NCBI GenBank assembly: GCA_964512095.1
Contig: CAZEIH010000014.1
Span: 1-64,000, forward strand
Reading direction: 5' to 3'
From: DTU013 sp964512095
Lineage (GTDB): Bacteria > Bacillota > Clostridia > Acetivibrionales > DTU013
DNA: 64,000 bases
In this document: positions 46,601-54,200 of the stretch, one piece after another
How the letters are laid out: the number at the start of each line of letters is the position of its first letter
Numbering within the stretch: position 1 is the stretch's first letter
Position numbers and translations under genes: made by a program
The notes under the pieces: model-generated
What the model was told of the DNA's origin: nothing
What the model saw: only the letters and a program-made list of their open reading frames with translations
The model's database searches: none

Positions 46601-47149
46601 TCTCATATTATTCAACTTTCTCTCGCTTACAATACCGAGCCTTACTTCAGGTTCCTTTTCCCATATAAGAACATGTGAGTGCGGATGTCCCTTTTCCATA
46701 TGTACCGCTGCGACCCACCGAAGATTTTCCATAGATACTTTCATTTCACGTGCTAGATCGGGAACTTTATTTCTCAACATATCTTGCCACACGGATTTAT
46801 CAAGATATCCAACATTTTTTGCTTCCTCTTCCCTTACCGACACAATGCAGCGCCAAACATAACCATTTGCATTAGTAATCTCGTCTCTTATACAATCTAG
46901 ATCTTCTACACCCTCAGGGCCAAAAAGGCCATGTGAATTGGGCCTCTTATCTATATATTTCGCATAATTTTCATTATCCAGTGGAGTATGTTCAGTTTCT
47001 TTGTTAAGTTCATTTTTAAGATCATTTTCAGTTATGGATTTATCAACACCTGGTCTTGTAGCAATATATTTTACATGCATTGCATTTTTCATTGATGTAT
47101 TTTTTAAGTTTGGATGCTTAAATGTAATCTTAAGAATAACTTTGCTCAT
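43643..47149 (-). CDS. MobP-type relaxase with winged-helix repeats
   Basis: 1168 residues. The first 230 form the relaxase: KYIATRPGVDK near 29, WRCIVSVREEEA near 104, and the metal-binding AVHMEKGHPHSHVLIWE near 148 (HxxxxHPHSH). It nicks oriT and leads the strand into the recipient. The long remainder contains several winged-helix-like units, recognisable by similar wings (GILNEQGDQYKLTNKGIEE, GYLKGHENEYQLTSNGIEK, GLLTPTDEGYQATEKYYKY). The C-terminus is Ala/Lys-rich, ending GGAIDID, and does not carry the shared tail domain. Confidence 0.85.
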   Translation of the reverse strand: MSKVILKITFKHPNLKNTSMKNAMHVKYIATRPGVDKSITENDLKNELNKETEHTPLDNENYAKYIDKRPNSHGLFGPEGVEDLDCIRDEITNANGYVWRCIVSVREEEAKNVGYLDKSVWQDMLRNKVPDLAREMKVSMENLRWVAAVHMEKGHPHSHVLIWEKEPEVRLGIVSERKLNNMRKLLTDEIFADERMTLLHEKNIMRDLIRDLANNDVSQATRLLKEVQNTSIEISSLISEVNSESICPKLYSDDELQLAEQIKNLAAIMPGHGRVMLKFMPENVKDLVYSIADGLLSKHEFSANLERNLKAVEDLTKIYTTHEDAIEKARSNAYTDIRDRVCQIILKGAAESQRENIFYVDRDLSQKAVDFIKNMDNKITLIPEQTKVLHKVAVALIRSGYNDQDTLNTIKDFTEKEDLNYPEGSIKDIIKHIRDNVTEIQKINSLSSSKNIDHYLSSLKLSGATEKEAFSQIKGVIKNDSQELEKQLKVLCGQGILNEQGDQYKLTNKGIEEVLKVKNLDRAEKEILRMLECDGEEVKNVSFTELLGNKSIFGSLQNKDPEELRIGKFDTKVREEFGEDNSITLQELENSIYEKYTDDESHVNVVKAEQEIDILKNRIEKLTLNGYVELDRITGKYSFTEESQGYFEYDDKKEAYVLSNEAIEKFNIPEEMEFTRYDANVTLSYIDKADGGILSADHLKETLLSEITNQSAQRYYERFMELVETEMETKTRDYITIDQEGNLSSTEEGKWLGINLNKLNKYFKESKGSLTDERLKELCSTDNEYQNVSKQLGKQVEKGHIEKDQETGIYKINSTIADINKLLYQIYKENGSIKKDKLRETLDKNIPNYEAEKQFKYLTWRLDNLKKQGYLKGHENEYQLTSNGIEKRADILIPERDLLRRTLGYLGRLGLLTPTDEGYQATEKYYKYMKGIAISKENKDIRTSSYITNDIYELIDRTQNKVNIGKIERINEKTAKGKYLNGVYGEIKTGYEDIRNACSIPNTIENTISKLATTILVSGVDLEETKTILNQWNIRTSSNIDSEIINEIIDKAYKTFSDNNLWNKTTIISKNDWKLMFESLDIQEKDIPQWIYKGLNWHSFKSDISLSIINDIWKSAWKSLERERMKTEAQAEVAKRNQVKQQAASQSKAAMKEAARKGKDRGGAIDID

Positions 47150-47186
47150 GCTTTACCTCGTATAAAACTGCATCTAAGATTATGTA

Positions 47187-48047
47187 TTAGAGTTCACGAT
47201 CAAGATCATTTGTCTTTTCTTGTATTTGCTTTACTTCCTTGGCTTGGAGTTGATAACGTCTAACATCAGATATTATATCTTCCAATTGAGTAAACTCGCT
47301 CCCTTTCTCTGCCAGGCCGGATTCTATTTCCTTACCCATATTCTTATATAAGGACTTCAGCTCAGATATCTTTATACAAGATTTTACAGAATATTTATTA
47401 ACAAAATTACATAACTTCGACATGAATGTTTCGTCAGTAGACTTGATATATGGCCAGTCATTTTCATATTTATTCATTACGCTTTCGATTATATTACTTT
47501 TAAATACACTCTTGAGATATGTATAATCGACTGTTGATTTCACAAATGCATTAAATAGTACGTCTTTATCAGTTATACTATAATTTACTTCATATCCGGC
47601 ATTATCTGCTAGGGATCGTAGAAATTCTCTTATTGTTCTTCCATTACCTTCACGAAATGGATGAAGCATATTTAGCTCTGAACCATAGTAAGCAAGCCTG
47701 TCAGATATTTTATCAATGTTGCAACCAAGAAGATGGTTTTCTGATTTTAAATTATTAAATAGCTTTGTTGCTTCAGGTATGATATAGGAGCTGCATGCAA
47801 ATTGTGTGTAACCTTTTCCTATATCAACCGTCCTGATCTCTCCGGCCCATGGGTAAATATCTTGAAATATATGCTTATGTATATTTTGCAAATGGGACAG
47901 ATTAAAACTACCTGGTAAATGATTTGCTGAAAGTTGGGCTATCCTAAAGTATGAATACTGCCTTTCGACTGAAATTAATCTTTCAGCTTCCCTTATATCA
48001 AATTTGTTTATAAGAACATCGGTATTTCTGTAAACATATTTATCCAT
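47187..48047 (-). CDS. Fic-domain protein (AMPylase toxin) with the shared C-terminal domain
   Basis: 286 residues. Complete Fic motif LHPFREGNGRTIREFL near residue 130, and the flap-type region YPWAGEIRTVDIGKG near 70. Fic enzymes transfer AMP to hydroxyl groups of target proteins. Residues about 190-286 carry the shared C-terminal domain (YENDWPYIKS, KISELKSLYKNMGKEIE, LEDIISDVRR) and end DLDREL. The inhibitor gene lies 13 bases upstream and lacks the tail. The setup mirrors VbhT-VbhA, a Fic toxin of conjugative plasmids with a C-terminal T4SS signal (there the unrelated BID domain). Confidence 0.87.
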   Translation of the reverse strand: MDKYVYRNTDVLINKFDIREAERLISVERQYSYFRIAQLSANHLPGSFNLSHLQNIHKHIFQDIYPWAGEIRTVDIGKGYTQFACSSYIIPEATKLFNNLKSENHLLGCNIDKISDRLAYYGSELNMLHPFREGNGRTIREFLRSLADNAGYEVNYSITDKDVLFNAFVKSTVDYTYLKSVFKSNIIESVMNKYENDWPYIKSTDETFMSKLCNFVNKYSVKSCIKISELKSLYKNMGKEIESGLAEKGSEFTQLEDIISDVRRYQLQAKEVKQIQEKTNDLDREL

Positions 48048-48060
48048 GGCAACACCCTGT

Positions 48061-48249
48061 TTATGACAAAGATTTTCTTACAGCTGCATTAATCTTTTTG
48101 AGAGCTTCTTCCTCGGTTATATTTCCCTCCAGGTATTCGCGTGTAATTTCGACTGTACTTTCTTCAGGAACAAGGCCTTCCACTAATAAGGTTGTACTTG
48201 TGTTGTTAAGAATAACTGTTACTCTGTCAGCGTTGTAAATCTTTCTCAT
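48061..48249 (-). CDS. VbhA-like Fic antitoxin
   Basis: 62 residues from the ATG at 48249 (GGGAGG 10 bases upstream); the longer frame to 48309 would overlap the gene before it. It contains the Fic inhibitory motif [S/T]xxxE[G/N] as TLLVEG and the VbhA-type stretch EYLEGNITEEEALKKI. It should block ATP binding by the Fic protein encoded next. No shared tail, so it would remain in the donor. Confidence 0.75.
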   Translation of the reverse strand: MRKIYNADRVTVILNNTSTTLLVEGLVPEESTVEITREYLEGNITEEEALKKINAAVRKSLS

Positions 48250-48268
48250 CTTTAGCAGCCTCCCTTTC

Positions 48269-48778
48269 TTATTGTTTTTGCAATTGTTGACTCTTTGTAT
48301 TTTTCTCACTGAGCAAACTCATTTTATATTCAAGCTGAGCATGCCGGCAATTATTAATTATTTTGTTCAATCTGTTAAACATATCCAGTTTTGATTCTAA
48401 ATGATTTTCTTCCAGCTCCTTACCTATCAGCTCGTACCTTGCTCTAATTTCTTTTAAGGTTAAGTATCTCCCGCTATCCTTACCTAATTTTATGAGTTCA
48501 TTCATTGTTGCGTCGGACAAAAAAGCCACGCCCTTGAATTCTTTGTAATAGTAATACCGTGTCTTGTCCAGGAAATTGAAAAATTTTATTTCGGCACCTT
48601 TCTTTGCCGCCTCATATAATGCCTTAAAAAGTAATTTGGGATCTATAAAAATATCGCCGTAATACTCCCCATTAATATAGATCTGTACACGGTATCCGTG
48701 TCCAGGTCCCTTATTGTACGACAATAACTTTTCAAGAGATTTTTCGTTTGCTTGGACTATTACATAATTATTCATCAC
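48269..48778 (-). CDS. Unknown cargo protein with a shared-type C-terminal domain
   Basis: 169 residues. N-terminal domain of about 75 residues (MNNYVIVQANEKSLEK, GYRVQIYINGEYYGDIF) is unrecognised. Residues about 75-169 match the shared domain in its middle (SGRYLTLKEIRARYELIGKE, RLNKIINNCRHAQLEY), but the end is SQQLQKQ instead of -IEL. It overlaps the RHH gene upstream by 11 bases. It may be a delivered protein with a variant tail. Confidence 0.55.
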   Translation of the reverse strand: MMNNYVIVQANEKSLEKLLSYNKGPGHGYRVQIYINGEYYGDIFIDPKLLFKALYEAAKKGAEIKFFNFLDKTRYYYYKEFKGVAFLSDATMNELIKLGKDSGRYLTLKEIRARYELIGKELEENHLESKLDMFNRLNKIINNCRHAQLEYKMSLLSEKNTKSQQLQKQ

Positions 48779-49178
48779 TACTTCCCTCTAAATTGAAATA
48801 TTCAGCTGGCATTTTCATATATTCAGCAGCCTTCTTACGTGCTTTTTCATACATGTCTATGGGCAACTTTCTCATTTCTTTAGGCACCAAATCCTGAAAT
48901 GCCTGAACATTCAGAAAGGTAGATGTTGCAGACATAATACCTGACTTCACGGATAGTTTAGCTAGCCGTTCAACGTGTGGCTTCATTACTGCCTCTAGTT
49001 GTTGCCTTACTATGTGAGTAATCATGTCTGCGTTTTCATCCACCCAACCAGCAGCCAGGCCTTTCTTAATAAGTTGCCTTGTAACTTCAGCTATACTGTC
49101 ACCTGTTTTTTTTGATATTGCATCAATTTCTTCTGCTACATTGGTATCTATGCTTATACTAAATCGCTTATTGGACAT
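48768..49178 (-). CDS. RHH-type accessory protein
   Basis: 136 residues. RFSISIDTNVAEEIDAISKKTG and SIAEVTRQLIKKGLA form an RHH-type N-terminus, followed by a helical region (MKPHVERLAKLSVKSG, ARKKAAEYMKM). It lies between two tail-bearing genes and may be a repressor for this small cluster or a relaxosome component. Confidence 0.6.
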   Translation of the reverse strand: MSNKRFSISIDTNVAEEIDAISKKTGDSIAEVTRQLIKKGLAAGWVDENADMITHIVRQQLEAVMKPHVERLAKLSVKSGIMSATSTFLNVQAFQDLVPKEMRKLPIDMYEKARKKAAEYMKMPAEYFNLEGSSDE

Positions 49179-49200
49179 GATTCAACTAAGACCTCCTGGT

Positions 49201-49794
49201 TTATAATTCAATTTCAGTGTGCATACTTTTCTCTAATGATTTCACTTTATCGTGTTCATAGTGATCATATGTCATTTTAGAGAGATTGAGATCCCGTACT
49301 ATATCTGATAGCTCGTTAAATTCCTTCTTAAGTACATTGTCAGGATTAATCTGATAGTATGAATCATTAATGGATTTACCTATATCCCTGTATGTCTCTT
49401 TTATTTCAGAAATTGATAAAGGTTTACCATTACGCTTGTTTAGGTTGTTAATTTTTTTTGCTATATCTTCATTGATGTATTCGATGGCTGGAAATTCGTC
49501 CTTGTACTGCTCTTTTACATTTTCAAGGATGCGAGACTGTTTTGGTTGCTCTTTTTTTATCTCAGGAAGTTTTTCAAAACAATCTTTGGGCAAAGCGATT
49601 GCTGACTTTGACAACTCAACGTAATAGAGATCTTTCCAATCTCTGCTATACTTTTCTGCAATCGTGTAGCTTTTGCCTATCTTGAGTTCTTTGTGGTCGT
49701 ACTGTGGATCCTCAGGCTTTTTAATTAATTTCAAGCTATAATACTTCGCTGTAATCTCTCCATTTCTGATGTCGTTAAATAGATGTTCACCCAC
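49201..49794 (-). CDS. Unknown cargo protein with the shared C-terminal domain and -IEL end
   Basis: 197 residues from a GTG start with a GTGAGGTGAT RBS. The first 90 residues (AKYYSLKLIKKPEDPQYDHK, YTIAEKYSRDWKDLYYVEL) are unrecognised. Residues about 92-197 are one of the clearest copies of the shared domain: YKDEFPAIEYINEDIAK, GKPLSISEIKETYRDIG, LSDIVRDLN, ending TEIEL. First gene of the cargo cluster that reaches to the relaxase. A small new effector is plausible. Confidence 0.65.
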   Translation of the reverse strand: MGEHLFNDIRNGEITAKYYSLKLIKKPEDPQYDHKELKIGKSYTIAEKYSRDWKDLYYVELSKSAIALPKDCFEKLPEIKKEQPKQSRILENVKEQYKDEFPAIEYINEDIAKKINNLNKRNGKPLSISEIKETYRDIGKSINDSYYQINPDNVLKKEFNELSDIVRDLNLSKMTYDHYEHDKVKSLEKSMHTEIEL

Positions 49795-50924
49795 TGTATA
49801 TCACCTCACTTAATTATTATACACCTCTATAATACCACAAATAACCGCAACAAGGAATGCTTTTGCTAAATTTTGCACCGCCTATACACCGTGGCTTATA
49901 TAATTGCACCATACATTAACAACATACCGTTACAGGCTTTGCCTGTAATCTGTGAGTGCGTATGCACCACCCTTATCCTGCCTTACGGTTTATTCTGTGG
50001 TTTCCGTGCCCTAGTTCTTTCTGACCCATTCCCTAACTTGACTCAATACTCCCTGCTCAGTTCTACTGAAATAATTACTTTGATGTTACAATCATCCGGT
50101 CAAAATTATCTCCCATTAGATTTTAGTGAAAAGTTATTGAAATGGTTATTGAAATGGTTATTGAAATGGTTATTGAAATGGTTATTGAAATGGTTATTGA
50201 AATAGTTATTGAACATAACCTGCAAACCATTGTTTCACAAGGGCTAAACCTTATTGAATTAGTTATTGAAAAAGTTATTGAAATACTTATTGAAAAACTT
50301 ATTGAGCGGGATGCAATGAGCTGCGGCGGCCGAAATGGTTTAAATTTTAACAACCCACCGGTTTTTTTCCCTCCAGCTGATCGCCCCTGGAGTAAAAGCA
50401 AAGGAATTACAATGAAAAGTAAAAACTAATGGGAATAGCTGGAAGGTTTTAATTTCTACCTTGTATATGCTTTTTCTTCAGAGACTACTCCAGAGACTTT
50501 GCTTTTAAACTTTCCGCTAGGAAAGTAACCGAAAAGGTCATGATGCTTATATATCTTATATAGCTTATTAACATATTAAAAGCTTATAGGGAACCGTTTG
50601 AAGCGCTAAACAACTCAATTACAGGGGGTTATATCACAAGAAATTATAATATATAGCGTTTGTTAGCACATAATATTAGGATTAACGATTTTAACAGCAC
50701 ATAAAAGTGTAATAAATATGAATTTCGCACAAAAAATTAGAATCTTCAAATGAAAAAAGCATCCCTTGGAAGAAAACACTTCAAAAAATCAATTAATATG
50801 AATCAAAATCTTTAGGACCTGGAATACACCGGATAGGAAAGGGCATAGAAAGGCCGTACTGCCATAAATGATGGCGCACTAATATAAAGTTGCATTATAG
50901 ATACTAAATTGGTATTACGGCGTT
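49795..50924. other. Long non-coding region with 12-bp repeat array A and hairpins
   Basis: About 1.1 kb without a convincing gene. It holds the ATTGA array (50136-50305), a perfect 7-bp hairpin ACTTTCC-GCTA-GGAAAGT at 50509-50526, a short CTCCAG/CTGGAG inverted repeat near 50373-50395, and AT-rich tracts up to the initiator-like gene. An ORF reading through the repeats on the plus strand gives only a VIEM repeat. The region looks like an origin or partition region rather than coding DNA. Confidence 0.5.
50136..50305 (+). repeat. Iteron-like array A with exact 12-bp period
   Basis: ATTGA begins at 50136, 50148, 50160, 50172, 50184, 50196 and 50208 (seven units of GGTTATTGAAAT), then at 50253, 50265, 50277, 50289 and 50301 (five units with more variation). 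The spacing is exactly 12 within each block. Core TTATTGAAA. The 3' flank includes another ATTG at 50229. Probable protein-binding iterons. Confidence 0.75.
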
Positions 50925-52457
50925 TTAAGAGGTTACTGGATCAGGAGCTGCAGACAAGATATCTGGTTTGTATCTGCCGTTTCTGTAGAGAGTATGTACG
51001 AATGCCGGTATACTCCTTATGTCTGGCCAGCCATTTTCTTTGCCTGCTCTCACTCGCTCCATGAGCTGACCGATAACAGAACAAATATTTTTACTGCCGG
51101 CGCCACGGAAAATCTTCACCAGATCCCGTAGATCCTCTTGGCTGCATTCATAGCCATGTTTTCTAAATGACTCTTCGATGATCTGTGCTCTTCTCTTGTT
51201 TTTACCTGTCAATGCTAGATATGATTTGAATAAATTAGACTTTTTTGAGATATAATACTTACTCCTGATGCGGAAATAATAGGATAACTTGCCCTCTTTA
51301 TTATCAGGTACTATATGAAAGAAATATGCTAACGAATTAATATCATAAGCGTCGATGTCACCCCAGACTATTGAACAAACCTCTCCTGGGTAACGTTTCT
51401 TCAACCAATCTTCACGTTCATCATTCTGAATTTTGCTTCTTCCGGGCAAAAACTTTTCAAACGATAACCTGATACTTTTGTTTTGTCCGGAATTGCTCCC
51501 CTCTCCCCCATCACCATTATTAAGCATGAACATTATTTTAAAAAACGCTTTAATAGTGGACGTTTGGCATTTTTTAAACGCCTTTTCAAGTACCACATCT
51601 GGTATAATAACATAACGTTCTTTTCTTTCAAATGCTTCCTTATACCCCACTACAACGAGATAACATCTGCCGATCTTATCGTTAACGTCAACTCGGATCA
51701 GTCCCAGCTCTAGCAGCTTTTTTACAGCTAGGTATACAGTGGCCTGGCAAACAGAACCATCACCAAACTCAATGATTATGCTGCTTATAAGAGATCTTTC
51801 GTTATAATCATCTATTACACCATTTGTATCCGCAAATCTCATACAAGCGTAATATACACGCTTTTCTTCTTTGCTTAGACTCCTGCGATCTGTTTCAAGC
51901 CTAAGATAATTGCTATCTATACGGGAAACAGCTTTAACGTCATCCATTGAAAGCGGCTCACCACTGAAATACGGATGCAGATACTCTGGAATTTTAACAC
52001 CGTTTGTTTTTGTATTGTAGCGGAATAGTTGGTCATCGGAATGCCCCGGATCATAATCCATTTTAGAGCTGTACTTTTTTAACAAAGCGTCATGATCATT
52101 TTTTGCAGTTTCAAGACTTTTTATATACTGACGCTTACGGCCTTCAATGACACCTAGGATGCTATAAAAATAAGGGCTCAGGAAAGGCCTTATACTAACC
52201 CTGTCTTCAACTTTGTTATGCTCAATGAATTTACCACTAAGCAGCTCCTGGTATGCAGCATAGTATTCGTTGATACCACCCTTGAATAAGCCCACAAAAT
52301 AAGGTTCATGCACTTGATACTTATTAAGGCCGCCATTTCTCAGCTCGGTGTTGTCTGACTTGGCAATCATGCTCTCCAACAGCAGCATGGCTGATGGTGA
52401 AAGGCCGTACCTCTTACCCAACTTGACAATTTTATCCCTTATCTTTAGATTGGACAT
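50925..52457 (-). CDS. Winged-helix protein, candidate replication initiator
   Basis: 510 residues. Winged-helix-type segments near the N-terminus (LSPSAMLLLESMIAKS) and at about 215-285 (VCQATVYLAVKKLLELGLIRVD). Basic residues are spread over the C-terminal half. There is no RepA_N, Rep_3 or rolling-circle motif that I can recognise. It lies between two 12-bp-phased repeat arrays and just after a nested palindrome, the setting of an iteron-controlled initiator. GGGGG-type RBS before ATG. Initiator function is inferred from context. Confidence 0.5.
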   Translation of the reverse strand: MSNLKIRDKIVKLGKRYGLSPSAMLLLESMIAKSDNTELRNGGLNKYQVHEPYFVGLFKGGINEYYAAYQELLSGKFIEHNKVEDRVSIRPFLSPYFYSILGVIEGRKRQYIKSLETAKNDHDALLKKYSSKMDYDPGHSDDQLFRYNTKTNGVKIPEYLHPYFSGEPLSMDDVKAVSRIDSNYLRLETDRRSLSKEEKRVYYACMRFADTNGVIDDYNERSLISSIIIEFGDGSVCQATVYLAVKKLLELGLIRVDVNDKIGRCYLVVVGYKEAFERKERYVIIPDVVLEKAFKKCQTSTIKAFFKIMFMLNNGDGGEGSNSGQNKSIRLSFEKFLPGRSKIQNDEREDWLKKRYPGEVCSIVWGDIDAYDINSLAYFFHIVPDNKEGKLSYYFRIRSKYYISKKSNLFKSYLALTGKNKRRAQIIEESFRKHGYECSQEDLRDLVKIFRGAGSKNICSVIGQLMERVRAGKENGWPDIRSIPAFVHTLYRNGRYKPDILSAAPDPVTS

Positions 52458-52511
52458 ACAAAAAGCCCCCTGTATTGAAGTAAATTTCCTCTACTTCCCT
52501 TACAAGCAGGC

Positions 52512-52603
52512 CATTTCGGGTTAAAACTCATTAATTTACTATTGCACACACAATCATACTATGATATACTGTGTACATAGTAAATTAAAAATAACCCGAA
52601 ATG
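52512..52603. promoter_or_regulatory. Nested palindrome upstream of the initiator-like gene
   Basis: Outer arms CATTTCGGGTTA (52512-52523) and TAACCCGAAATG (52592-52603) are perfect. Inner arms AATTTACTAT (52533-52542) and ATAGTAAATT (52577-52586) are perfect and extend imperfectly with ACACA/TGTGT. It could form a cruciform of about 90 bases. It overlaps the probable promoter region of the initiator-like gene, so it may be an operator, an origin structure or both. Confidence 0.6.
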
Positions 52604-52848
52604 ACCTCTTGCAGAACGGCTGACGCCTTCCAAACGATTCGCCGCAGAAGAGGTTTATTTTTTTGTCTTTATTACTACCCAACTATCTCAAGCGAGATTG
52701 CCGAAAATAAAGTAAAATAAAATTACTGTTTTGTCGAATATCTCTCTTAATGTTTATTACAGCCATTATATACTATACATAAACTATATGTAAATACCTA
52801 AAATCCTGAAATGCCCTTACGTAAAGCCTTACGTAAGGCACGACCATT

Positions 52849-53006
52849 ATTGAATTTTCCAATAAAAAGCCTATTGAAATACTTATTGAAATTGTTATTG
52901 AGAAGTACCGGCAAAGCAAAGCTATATAAGTGCTGGGTGCTATTGAATTAGTTATTGAAAACCTTATTGAAAACGTTATTGAAAATGCTATTGTGTGTTC
53001 TATTGA
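52849..53006 (+). repeat. Iteron-like array B with 12-bp period
   Basis: ATTGA begins at 52849, 52873, 52885 and 52897, then at 52942, 52954, 52966, 52978, 52990 (ATTGT) and 53002, so all intervals inside a block are 12 or 24. Same core and same strand as array A, on the other side of the initiator-like gene. Two TTACGTAA sites (52817, 52829; also 12 apart) lie just before it. Confidence 0.72.
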
Positions 53007-53041
53007 GAATATTTACAAAATAAAAATGTTTTTAGGAATTT

Positions 53042-53545
53042 TTATTCCTTTTTGAATAATTTCTTGTACCAGGGCTGCTTATTTCTCCATAGATTGATCT
53101 GGGAGTCGATTTTAATATAATGCTCTTCGCTCTGACGTGAGAGCTTACGTAACTCCTCACGTAACTCTTCGTTCTCCTGTAATACCCTATCGAGTCTATC
53201 ACTTGTATCGGCCAGCTCGTCTTTGATCAGGTCCTTGATTTCATTCAGGATGTATTCCTTAAATTCCATAGCATTATCGTCCACTACGATCATATCCGTA
53301 TCAGCCAGAGGCAGAAGCTTGTTGTCGCGTAGCAGCTTTTTTATACCTTTTAGCGACATATCTTTAAGCTTCAGGTCAACGATTTTTTCAAGGACATCTA
53401 TGTTTTCCTCGGAATAAAGTCGGTTACCACCTGGATCACGGTTAACCGGGATATTGAAATATTGCTCATAATAGTGCAGCGTTCTATAAGACAGTTTCAG
53501 CCTTTCTGACACTTCTGCTATGGAATAGGTTAATGATTCACTCAT
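53042..53545 (-). CDS. MerR-like DNA-binding protein with coiled coil
   Basis: 167 residues from the ATG of MSESLTYSIAEV at 53545, which has AAGGAG at the right distance; a start 7 codons further up is less likely. MerR-type helix-turn-helix: TYSIAEVSERLKLSYRTLHYY, then RLYSEENIDVLEKI. A coiled-coil region follows (DRLDRVLQENEELREELRKL), and a basic end WYKKLFKKE that may touch membrane. Its upstream region is full of TTACGTAA sites, so it probably binds there. It could regulate the replication module or act in segregation. Confidence 0.65.
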   Translation of the reverse strand: MSESLTYSIAEVSERLKLSYRTLHYYEQYFNIPVNRDPGGNRLYSEENIDVLEKIVDLKLKDMSLKGIKKLLRDNKLLPLADTDMIVVDDNAMEFKEYILNEIKDLIKDELADTSDRLDRVLQENEELREELRKLSRQSEEHYIKIDSQINLWRNKQPWYKKLFKKE

Positions 53546-53573
53546 AAAACTAAACACTCCTTGCATCTTTATC

Positions 53574-53730
53574 TTACGTAATCTTATGTAATATCTTCAG
53601 TAAACCTTACGTAATGTTACGTTATGTCTTACGTTAGACTGACGCATTACTGTAGATGTAGCACGATTGCATAACGTCAACCTTCAGTAAGGTAATGTAA
53701 GACCTAACGTAAGAATAACATATTACGTAA
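53574..53730. repeat. Array of TTACGTAA palindromes, about 11-bp phased
   Basis: TTACGTAA or close variants begin at 53574, 53584, 53596, 53607, 53617 and 53629, at intervals of 10-12 bases, with further variants (GTAATGTAA, CTAACGTAAG, ATTACGTAAG) up to about 53730. Sites of the same sequence lie at 52817 and 52829 and inside the MerR-like gene near 53150. The spacing of one helical turn would put bound dimers on one face. Likely operator or centromere-type region. Confidence 0.65.
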
Positions 53731-53744
53731 GCAATTAAAAGTAC

Positions 53745-54182
53745 CTACTCTACTGAATTGTTAAGTATTTCATTTCTGATTTTGTCATTGCTTTTCACAA
53801 TTTCTTCAGCTTGATTCAATCCTTCCTCAAGACCTTCAGCTGCAGCCTCGTTACATAACTCTAGTACGTCTTCCATGGAAGGGAAGGGGTACTCCGACTC
53901 AGGCATGCTCACGGTATCGATTGTAACGGAATCTACAAAAGGTTTAAGAATATTTACAATAACATATTTGCTAACGGTTTCGCCTAATTTATGACTGTTT
54001 TCAATTGTTTTTTTTTCAAATACTGCGATATTTACCTCGCTTGGACTGGAAAATAAATCAGTGACCTTTAAATCGGCATCTTCGAGAGCCGGTAAGATCG
54101 TATTAGCTAGTAGCCATGAGTAAAAAGATATTGTGATTACAATGGGTACAATGAATAAACCAACCTTGACTAACTTTTTCAT
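53745..54182 (-). CDS. Hypothetical membrane-anchored protein
   Basis: 145 residues with one N-terminal hydrophobic helix (VGLFIVPIVITISFYSWLLA) and an acidic outside domain (SMEDVLELCNEAAAEGLEEG). Not recognised. It follows traX by 18 bases and may be an accessory of surface exclusion or pilus modification. Confidence 0.45.
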   Translation of the reverse strand: MKKLVKVGLFIVPIVITISFYSWLLANTILPALEDADLKVTDLFSSPSEVNIAVFEKKTIENSHKLGETVSKYVIVNILKPFVDSVTIDTVSMPESEYPFPSMEDVLELCNEAAAEGLEEGLNQAEEIVKSNDKIRNEILNNSVE

Positions 54183-54200
54183 TATGAAATACAGCTCCTT

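Noticed and set aside
43643..47149. Shared tail on the relaxase
   Set aside because: The C-terminus is Ala/Lys-rich and ends GGAIDID; no G-x-x-L-S-x-x-E-I-K centre is present, so I do not include it in the tailed set.
50136..50305. Repeat array as a CRISPR
   Set aside because: Units are 12 bases with no spacers, and there are no cas genes nearby.
50142..50429. Plus-strand ORF coding for repeated V-I-E-M
   Set aside because: The reading frame exists because the repeat unit is 12 bases (four codons). It has no RBS, and similar repeats at 52849-53006 have no matching ORF, so it is not taken as a gene.
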